8,912 nucleotides of DNA from an uncultured Gemmatimonadota bacterium (lineage in GTDB: Bacteria; Gemmatimonadota; Gemmatimonadetes; Gemmatimonadales; Gemmatimonadaceae), in assembly GCA_946479895.1 (NCBI GenBank), contig CAMLHT010000157.1:1-8912 (forward strand), read 5' to 3'. Position 1 is the stretch's first letter. Every line of letters starts with the position of its first letter. This document shows, piece by piece, positions 1 to 5,110 of this stretch. The notes beneath the pieces were generated by a model. It saw only the letters and a program-made list of their open reading frames with translations, made no database searches and had not been told where the DNA came from. Made by a program: the position numbers and the translations under genes.

Positions 1-2
1 CG

Positions 3-56
3 CTCGGGCTGGCGTTCGTGAAATTGCAGAGGTATGAGGTCCACGAACGGCTCTAA
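3..56 (+). CDS. possible C-terminal tail of a gene entering from the left (partial)
   Basis: The frame starting at base 3 is open from the window edge to a TAA at 54-56 and would encode the last 17 residues of a protein (LGLAFVKLQRYEVHERL). The residue mix (hydrophobic start, then an amphipathic, charged end) looks like a real C-terminus, and the repetitive non-coding sequence starts right after the stop. Only 17 codons are visible, so an open frame by chance is quite possible in GC-rich DNA. No family can be assigned. The same stretch contains an 8-bp inverted repeat (13-20 and 42-49), which could instead mean that it is non-coding. If the tail is real, this gene is convergent with the beta-propeller gene. 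Confidence 0.35.
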   Translation, partial: LGLAFVKLQRYEVHERL

Positions 57-66
57 TCTCTCGGCT

Positions 67-347
67 GGCTATCGGCTCGGCTGTTGGCTGTCGGCTGTCG
101 GTCTCGCTGCTGGCTCTCGGCTATGGCTACCGCTCGCTGGCGGTCGACGGCCCAGCTGTTAGCCGTCGGCCGAGCCGTTAGCCGTTAGCCGTGGGCCGAG
201 CCGTTAGCCGTTAGCCGTTAGCCGAGCTATCAGCTGTCGGCTAGCCGCTAGCTATCAGCTGAGCTATCAGCCGTCAGCGAGCGGTAGCCATAGCCGAGAG
301 CCGAGAGCGAGACCGACAGCCGACAGCCAGCAGCCGAGCCGATAGCC
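67..347. repeat. 73-bp imperfect inverted repeat, arms 67-139 and 275-347
   Basis: The right arm (275-347), when reverse-complemented, aligns without gaps to the left arm (67-139) with 69 of 73 positions identical. There is one mismatch near the outer end and a cluster of three mismatches in the middle. Three more matching bases extend it outward, and CGG matches inward after one mismatch. The 135-bp centre carries further short repeats. Transcribed RNA, or extruded single-stranded DNA, could form a very long hairpin. The arms are themselves built of the heptamer words, but a gapless alignment of this length implies a duplicated and inverted segment rather than chance pairing of short words. 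Confidence 0.9.
168..218. repeat. 25-bp perfect direct repeat, period 26
   Basis: Bases 168-192 and 194-218 are identical over 25 positions. Each copy reads GGCCG followed by AGCCGTT, AGCCGTT and AGCCGT. The repeat sits in the centre of the large inverted repeat, so the centre has its own higher-order unit (one GGCCG plus about three heptamers). This suggests recent tandem duplication by slippage. Confidence 0.85.
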
Positions 348-362
348 AGCGACCCGGCCAGA

Positions 363-1532
363 CTATCGGGTGATCCTGTACCTGACCAGGTCTCCCGTCT
401 GGTCGTTGCGAGCCTCGCCGACCCATACGCGCCCCATGTTGGCGGCCTTGACCACCCGCCGCGCCGGCAGCTCGAACTTGCCGATGAATTTCCCCGCCGC
501 GTCGATTCCCACCACCGGCTTCGTGGCCGCGGTGCCGCGCAACGTGATCCAGACGCTCTTGTCCACGTCCAGCGCGAGGCTCGCCACCGCCGGCGCGCGG
601 CGCGGGAGCAGCTTCGTCCGACGCTCGCGGTACTCCGTGTCGTTGCCCCACTGGACCCGGCCGATGCTGTCGATCTGCGTCTCGGTGTAGCGGAGCGCCG
701 GATAGGCGATCTTCTGCGTGAACACCGTGTCACCCCGCTCGTTCAGCGCGCGGACGACGACCGTGTCGGTCTGTTTCGCCATCGTGTCCACCGAGACGAG
801 CACCGTGCGCATCCCGTCCGGCGAGATGCGGAACAGAGACTGGTTGAGCGGATTCGCGAACCGGAACTTGTCGCCCTTGGGCGTGGCGCCCTCGATGAAG
901 TTCGACGGGAATTTCGCGATCACCCGCTGGATCACGCCGTCCTCGTTCACCCGAAGCACGTAGAGCGCTTTCGGGTCGTATCCCGTGCTGCCACTCGAGA
1001 TCGTCGCCTCCCGCGGAATCACGAGCATCTGGCCGTCGGCATACAGGGAGAACACCCGCATGGACCCGAACACCGGGAACGACTTCCGGTTCGAGAACGT
1101 CGGGCGCACCCAGCTCGGGAGCTCGAGGCTCTTCGTGACGTTGCCGTACTGGTCGAGCAGGGCGATCTGAGTCCAGGCCGCGTCGGAGACCCACATCTGG
1201 TCACCGGTCCATCCCACCGCCGTCACTTCGGCGATCTCGGCGTTGTCGCGACGCTCGTCGCGTCGCTGTGACCAGAGCCGGCGCCCCAGCGAGTCGAAGG
1301 CCATGACGTTCCGCCACTGGGCGTAGACGATCAGGCTTCCCTTCGGCCCGGGATAGATGGTCATCGGGTTCTCGAGCCGCGCCGCCTTGACGTCGATCCG
1401 AACGGAGTCGGCGATCCTCAGGACGGGGCCTGGGAGCCTGGCGAAGGGCGGATCGGACTTCTGGGCGAGCGCCGACGAGGCGGCGAGGCAGAGGGCGAGC
1501 GCGATACGCATGTTCTGGCGGGTTTGGGACAT
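363..1532 (-). CDS. secreted 6-bladed beta-propeller-like protein, function unknown
   Basis: The product is 389 residues. The ATG at 1532 (MSQTRQNMRIALALCLAASS...) is chosen, and an alternative ATG lies at 1511 (MRIALAL...). An upstream extension would add an Arg/Pro-rich, implausible segment ahead of the signal peptide. The leader has a basic start, a hydrophobic core and an ALA|Q cleavage site. The mature protein shows repeated strand-turn-strand segments of the kind seen in NHL/6-bladed propellers: MWVSDAAWTQIALLDQYGN, VWITLRG followed by VVGIDAAGKFIGKFELP, and MGRVWVGEARND near the C-terminus. Family knowledge: such secreted propellers, often with Asp-x-x-Gly turns, are usually scaffolds or binding proteins. 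No catalytic residues are recognisable. The gene starts 40 bp after the PIG-L stop and may be co-transcribed with it. Any role in the polysaccharide pathway is inferred from position only. Confidence 0.75.
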   Translation of the reverse strand: MSQTRQNMRIALALCLAASSALAQKSDPPFARLPGPVLRIADSVRIDVKAARLENPMTIYPGPKGSLIVYAQWRNVMAFDSLGRRLWSQRRDERRDNAEIAEVTAVGWTGDQMWVSDAAWTQIALLDQYGNVTKSLELPSWVRPTFSNRKSFPVFGSMRVFSLYADGQMLVIPREATISSGSTGYDPKALYVLRVNEDGVIQRVIAKFPSNFIEGATPKGDKFRFANPLNQSLFRISPDGMRTVLVSVDTMAKQTDTVVVRALNERGDTVFTQKIAYPALRYTETQIDSIGRVQWGNDTEYRERRTKLLPRRAPAVASLALDVDKSVWITLRGTAATKPVVGIDAAGKFIGKFELPARRVVKAANMGRVWVGEARNDQTGDLVRYRITR

Positions 1533-1572
1533 CCCGAACCTACGCGGGCGGGGCCGGCCAGGTTTGGCTGGC

Positions 1573-2652
1573 CTAGATGCCCTTGAACTGCTTCCGCGAC
1601 CGAAGCTCCTCCAGGGCGCGCTCGGCGTTCGCCCGCCACTGCGCACCCGTCATCTTCTTGCAGAGTCGCTCGTAATCCAGCTCCCCCTCGTGCGGCGGCA
1701 CGGTGAAGAGGTAGCGGGGCGCCTGCCGGAACCGCTCGACCTGGAGCGGGAACTTCTCGAGCAGCGGAAGCTGCGAGGTGAACTCGTCGAACATGCGCTT
1801 CTTGGTCCGGCGGTCCTCGGCCGACAGGTAGACCGTGCGAACCCGCGAAGCGGCGAAGGGCAGGAAACTGAAGAAACGGCGCTGCCCCCGGTAATTGTGA
1901 TAGGACGTGAGCTCGAGGATGATCGGGGCCTTCCGGCCCTCACGCAGCAGCATTCCCGTCGCCAGGTGAACCGCGAAGGCGGTCGAATCATGATCCGAGT
2001 GACCACCCTCGTAGGGATGCGTGAGCACGACATCGGGCTGGAGCTCGTCGAGGAGGTCGGCGACCTTGTGACAAAGCTCCACGAGGTGCCAGGCGGCCTC
2101 GCCATCGACGATCCCGAGACTGCGGATGCGCTCGGCCGGCAGGCCGATGACGCCGAGGGCGGCCACCACCTCGCGCCGGCGTGCCTCGGCGTAGGAGTCC
2201 CGGTTCGGGAATCCCTTTCGCTGGGCGTAGCCCTCGTCGAGGGGCGCACCGTCCGTCACGTGAACGACGGTCACGTCGGGGAAGCCACGCAGCACCGCCC
2301 CGGCGCCAATGGCCTCGTCGTCAGGATGCGCGACGATGACAACCACGCGCCGCGCGCCGGCTTCGCCGGTCGTCTGCGTGCCCAGCTTGTCCAGAATCGC
2401 CGACACGATGTCGGACGCGGGCTGGAGGCGCTTGTCGCGCTGACGGCGCACCCACACTGCCGCTGCCGACATGGCATCGGCGAATGGCGTTCGGGGCGCG
2501 CTGCGGCGTTCCCGCGGTACCGCGACACCTTCCGCGGGAGTCTTGCGCGCCTCGATCGCCCCTATCGCCCCCCACCAGCGAGACCTCGTCCGCTCCCCGG
2601 GGGTGATCGGCTCGGCCGATGCGTCTGGCTGGCTGATCTGATGTTTATCCAT
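1573..2652 (-). CDS. PIG-L/LmbE-family zinc-dependent deacetylase
   Basis: The product is 359 residues from the ATG at 2652. The signature AHPDDE is at residues 108-113 after the hydrophobic strand RRVVVIV, followed by a VTDGAP loop (132-137) and THPYEGGHSDHD (211-222). Family knowledge: the His and last Asp of HPDD plus a His of the HxxH element bind zinc, and members hydrolyse N-acetyl groups on GlcNAc-type substrates (GlcNAc-PI, mycothiol precursors, antibiotics, glycans). The late segment RYLFTVPPHEGELDYER matches a pattern common in PIG-L proteins of glycan clusters. No signal peptide or membrane segment is visible, so it is probably cytoplasmic. About 60 charged, low-complexity residues precede the domain, and an ATG at 2472 is an alternative start. 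A GTG at 2700 is open in frame but sits beside a hairpin and is unlikely. The substrate is unknown; the neighbours suggest a sugar precursor or polymer intermediate. Confidence 0.9.
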   Translation of the reverse strand: MDKHQISQPDASAEPITPGERTRSRWWGAIGAIEARKTPAEGVAVPRERRSAPRTPFADAMSAAAVWVRRQRDKRLQPASDIVSAILDKLGTQTTGEAGARRVVVIVAHPDDEAIGAGAVLRGFPDVTVVHVTDGAPLDEGYAQRKGFPNRDSYAEARRREVVAALGVIGLPAERIRSLGIVDGEAAWHLVELCHKVADLLDELQPDVVLTHPYEGGHSDHDSTAFAVHLATGMLLREGRKAPIILELTSYHNYRGQRRFFSFLPFAASRVRTVYLSAEDRRTKKRMFDEFTSQLPLLEKFPLQVERFRQAPRYLFTVPPHEGELDYERLCKKMTGAQWRANAERALEELRSRKQFKGI

Positions 2653-2671
2653 CGCCCCGCTGCAATGCAGA

Positions 2672-2697
2672 AGCGGAGCCACCGTGGTGACTCCGCT
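2672..2697 (-). terminator. strong hairpin after the barrel gene, possible terminator or processing site
   Basis: A 7-bp stem (AGCGGAG with CTCCGCT, 2672-2678 and 2691-2697), one C/A mismatch, then CACC paired with GGTG around a tiny loop. Read on the minus strand it begins 28 bases past the barrel gene's TGA and is followed by TTCTGCATT, a weak T-tract. It ends 20 bases before the PIG-L ATG at 2652. It could terminate or attenuate transcription between the exopolysaccharide genes and the PIG-L gene. The weak T-tract keeps this provisional. Confidence 0.5.
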
Positions 2698-2724
2698 CAC
2701 GAGCCTGCGCTTCAGGTCGTCTGC

Positions 2725-3432
2725 TCAACGCGCGACCGGAAGGACGCCCTCAACCTTGAAGTAGACGGCGTTCTCTCCACCCTCGAAGAACTTCATGCCG
2801 GCGCCGAGCCCGAGGATTCCGCCCCGGCCGTTGTGCATCTCGAACACCGCGCCGGGCTGCCACGCACTGTACCCGTCGCCGCTCAGGAAGGCCACTTCAC
2901 CGCCGAAGCGCTTCTGGGCCTGGCCCGAGCTCGCGATCTGGCGCGTCACCCGCCCACGACCCCAGAACGCCTCGGAATCGAAGTTGTAGCTGCCGAGCAG
3001 CTGGTGGCCCCATGGGCCGCCCGTGCCCCAGTGGTCCCATCCGCCCGCGATCACGACGCCATCGCCGATGTCGTTGGTGCTCGTCGTGGGGACCGGAACG
3101 TCCTTGTTGGAGAAGGCGTAGCCCAGCGTCCCGTACACGCTGCCCGCGCCGTAGTTGCTGGAGAGGCCGGCATACGGCTTGGCGACGAAGACGTTGGTGC
3201 GCCCGGCCGTCCCGCCATCGAGTCCGAGGTGGTAGCCCTGGACGCCGAGGATCGGCGACACGCCGCGGCCACCCGGGCTCGCGCTCAGGCCGGCGAGGAG
3301 CAGCAGCGTCTCCTTCGTGTCGTACTCCGCGACGCCGATGGCCGTCGCCCGCCACTGGGCGGCGGCGGGCGCCGCCGACGCGAGCGCGAGACCGGCCACC
3401 ACCGCGAACACTCCCTTTGTCGTGCTGATCAT
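2725..3432 (-). CDS. small secreted protein, probable outer-membrane beta-barrel
   Basis: The product is 235 residues. The ATG at 3432 has a GGAG Shine-Dalgarno eight bases upstream and begins a clear Sec signal peptide (MISTTKGVFAVVAGLALASA, cleavage after APAAA before QWRA). A TTG 36 bases upstream is in frame but would bury the leader. The mature part is rich in Gly, aromatic and alternating polar/apolar strands (VYGTLGYAFSN, HQLLGSYNFDSEAFWGRGRV, RFGGEVAFLSGDGYSAW, GGILGLGAGMKFF), as in 8-10-stranded outer-membrane barrels. The motif order resembles proteobacterial BcsS-type cellulose-accessory barrels (arginines in one strand, then GxEV...GD.Y..W), but I cannot confirm homology. It is the third gene of the bcsA run, 51 bp after the acyltransferase. 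It could act in polymer export or surface attachment where BcsC would normally serve. This is inference. Confidence 0.7.
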   Translation of the reverse strand: MISTTKGVFAVVAGLALASAAPAAAQWRATAIGVAEYDTKETLLLLAGLSASPGGRGVSPILGVQGYHLGLDGGTAGRTNVFVAKPYAGLSSNYGAGSVYGTLGYAFSNKDVPVPTTSTNDIGDGVVIAGGWDHWGTGGPWGHQLLGSYNFDSEAFWGRGRVTRQIASSGQAQKRFGGEVAFLSGDGYSAWQPGAVFEMHNGRGGILGLGAGMKFFEGGENAVYFKVEGVLPVAR

Positions 3433-3483
3433 TGCATTCACTCCGCTAGAACGTTCAAGAAGGAACAACGGACAACTGCCACC

Positions 3484-5091
3484 TCAGGTCCTCCAGTAGA
3501 TGCGCTTGCGCGACATGTACCGGACGATGAGGGCGACGATGGCCACGGACAGGAAGCTCCGCACCATCGCCTCGCCCAGCGACGCGCGGAGCAGTCCGCG
3601 CATCGGGGGAATCAACTCGAGAATCGAGTTGATGAGGATCGTGTACATCACGTACAGCATCAGGGGGTTGTGGCCCAGGTCGATGAGCAGGCTCACCCAC
3701 TGGCGGCGCTTCAGGGCATCCACGATCGCCGTGAGCGCCACGAGCAGCATGGACGTCGTCCCCGTGATCGTGAAGAAGTAGCTCAGCGTATCCGGCACCT
3801 TGCGGATCCCGCCCTCGAACGGGTCGAGGAACAGGCCGATCATCAGCCAGGCGCCCGCCCAGATGAACAGCGACCGCATCATCCGCTCGGTCGCGTTGCC
3901 GGGGGCGTGGACGAGGAAGGCGCCGCCGACGATCAGGGCCGCGCAGAACATCGTCGTCAGCCCCACCCAGCGATTGTACATCCCGACCGTGACGAGCGGC
4001 GTGAACGCAAGGGTGAGCAGCGTCAGCCCGCCGACGCGCAGCCGCGACCATGCACCCTCCGGCCCCGCTTCGTCCGATGAGCGCATCCACCGCAGGATGA
4101 TGTCGCCCATGATGGTGCCGGGGACGACCACCGCCAGCAGCACGAAGCGCTGCGGTGAGAAGAGCCAGGGAAGCTTCGAGTCCCACCACCAGCCCGCGAT
4201 CCAGCCGTCGCCCTTCGCCCCGAGGTAGAGCGCCATCGCCGCGCCCAGCACGCCGAGGCGCGCCACCAGGTTCTCTCGCGTGAAATACCAGAGCAGGATC
4301 CCGAAGAACGACGCGAACGCCAGGCCGACGATGATGTCGTCGTTGCGGTTGAACGAGAACGTCTCCCCGTAGGTCATGGGCGACAGGAGCAGGAATGCGA
4401 TCGCCAGCACCCAGCCCGCACGGTTGACCAGCTTGAACTTCCCTTCGTCCCAGTCCGAGCGGCGGCGCGTGAAGATCATCGCCATGACCACGAAGCCGAC
4501 GATGGACAGCAGCCGCGCGGTCTGCGTGTATCCGAGGAAGAACGTGTTCGAATGGCCGATGATGATCGCGTACAGCAGCAGCATCCCGTACCGCCGGAAG
4601 GCCGCCATCACGATGCCGATCTCGAGCTCTCCCTTCTCGATCCGCCGCGACATGGTCAGCGGCAGCGCCGCAGCCATCGTGAACAGGAACGACGCGTACG
4701 CCAGATCGCGCCAGCTGATGCCGGCGACGTCGAGCGGCGTTTCCGCGCCCCACGGCTCCTGGCGATGGAACATCCACAGCGGGTAATACTTCTCGATCCC
4801 CAGCGTGAACCCGAGGGTCATCGTCACGAGGAAGAACCCGCGCAGCGCGTCGAGGCTGAATGCGCGCTTCGATGACGGCGGCGCGGCCAGCTCCGGCGGC
4901 GGCGGACTCTGGCCGGTGCCGGGAGGGATCGTCTCATCGGGCGCGCTGACCCACTGCCGGCGCGGGACCGGCGGTGGCGCAGTCGGATTCCATTCGGCGA
5001 GATCGTCGCCATGGACGGCCGAATGAACGACGATGGGCTCCTCGCCCGTCGCCGCCAGCGAATTCGGTTTCACGGACTCGTCGGCCGACAT
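3484..5091 (-). CDS. multi-pass membrane acyltransferase, HGSNAT/YeiB/DUF5009-like
   Basis: The product is 535 residues. The ATG at 5091 is preceded by GAGGAAAGAG, a good ribosome site. Residues 1-75 are a Pro-rich, soluble N-terminus. The family starts at KRAFSLDALRGFFLV (75-89), the usual (S/L)-D-x-x-RG opening. A loop with H109 before PWG, then W127-R-D-L-A with SFLFTMA in the next helix, matches the HGSNAT layout in which a lumenal/periplasmic His carries the acetyl group; H109 is therefore a candidate. About ten or more hydrophobic helices follow, and DLGHNPLMLYVMY (471-483) matches the conserved late GxNPLxxY element. Family knowledge: HGSNAT moves acetyl from cytosolic acetyl-CoA across a membrane to glucosamine; bacterial relatives are poorly characterised. 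It follows bcsA by 19 bp, so an exopolysaccharide acetylation role, analogous to BcsY or the Wss acetylation genes but from a different family, is a reasonable inference. Confidence 0.8.
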   Translation of the reverse strand: MSADESVKPNSLAATGEEPIVVHSAVHGDDLAEWNPTAPPPVPRRQWVSAPDETIPPGTGQSPPPPELAAPPSSKRAFSLDALRGFFLVTMTLGFTLGIEKYYPLWMFHRQEPWGAETPLDVAGISWRDLAYASFLFTMAAALPLTMSRRIEKGELEIGIVMAAFRRYGMLLLYAIIIGHSNTFFLGYTQTARLLSIVGFVVMAMIFTRRRSDWDEGKFKLVNRAGWVLAIAFLLLSPMTYGETFSFNRNDDIIVGLAFASFFGILLWYFTRENLVARLGVLGAAMALYLGAKGDGWIAGWWWDSKLPWLFSPQRFVLLAVVVPGTIMGDIILRWMRSSDEAGPEGAWSRLRVGGLTLLTLAFTPLVTVGMYNRWVGLTTMFCAALIVGGAFLVHAPGNATERMMRSLFIWAGAWLMIGLFLDPFEGGIRKVPDTLSYFFTITGTTSMLLVALTAIVDALKRRQWVSLLIDLGHNPLMLYVMYTILINSILELIPPMRGLLRASLGEAMVRSFLSVAIVALIVRYMSRKRIYWRT

Positions 5092-5110
5092 CAGCTCTTT
5101 CCTCGCCGCA

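Larger units (their letters stand above)
64..350. repeat. degenerate heptamer (AGCCNNN) repeat block with an orientation switch
   Basis: From about 161 to 350 the plus strand can be cut into near-continuous units of about 7 bp starting with AGCC or AGCT: AGCCGTT at 173, 180, 199, 206 and 213; AGCTATC at 225, 250 and 262; AGCCGAG at 292 and 299; then AGCCGAC, AGCCAGC and AGCCGAT. From about 64 to 139 the same words appear as their reverse complement (NNNGGCT, for example GCTATCG and GCTGTCG). No credible protein is encoded: all frames give Arg/Ser/Ala-rich low-complexity translations. This block fills nearly all of the 57-362 gene-free stretch. Its function is unknown. Candidates are a structured transcription end between convergent genes, a bacterial interspersed repeat, or slippage-derived DNA. 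Confidence 0.85.

Noticed and set aside
13..49. 8-bp inverted repeat CGTTCGTG/CACGAACG as a terminator
   Set aside because: The loop is 21 bases with no T-tract, and the repeat lies inside the possible gene tail. It is not strong enough to call.
57..362. CRISPR array
   Set aside because: There are no constant repeats of about 30 bp with unique spacers. The period is about 7 bp and the units are degenerate and inverted.
57..362. Insertion sequence or MITE with terminal inverted repeats
   Set aside because: The 281-bp unit with 73-bp arms superficially fits a MITE. However, I see no target-site duplication flanking 64-350, and the arms consist of the same heptamers as the centre. It cannot be excluded without finding other copies.
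248..733. A small minus-strand protein spanning the repeat block
   Set aside because: The Arg/Ser/Ala composition comes from the repeats and from the shadow frame of the propeller gene.
1556..1573. Hairpin GGCCAG-GTTTGG-CTGGCC just after the PIG-L stop as a terminator
   Set aside because: The stem is only 6 bp, and no T-tract follows on the minus strand (the next bases are GC-rich). The 40-bp gap to the propeller start is too short to argue for a break.
1357..4080. A 907-codon open frame on the plus strand
   Set aside because: It runs antisense across four well-supported minus-strand genes (propeller start, PIG-L, barrel, acyltransferase end). Its translation is Arg/His/Gly-rich with no family pattern, as expected for the complementary frame of GC-rich genes.
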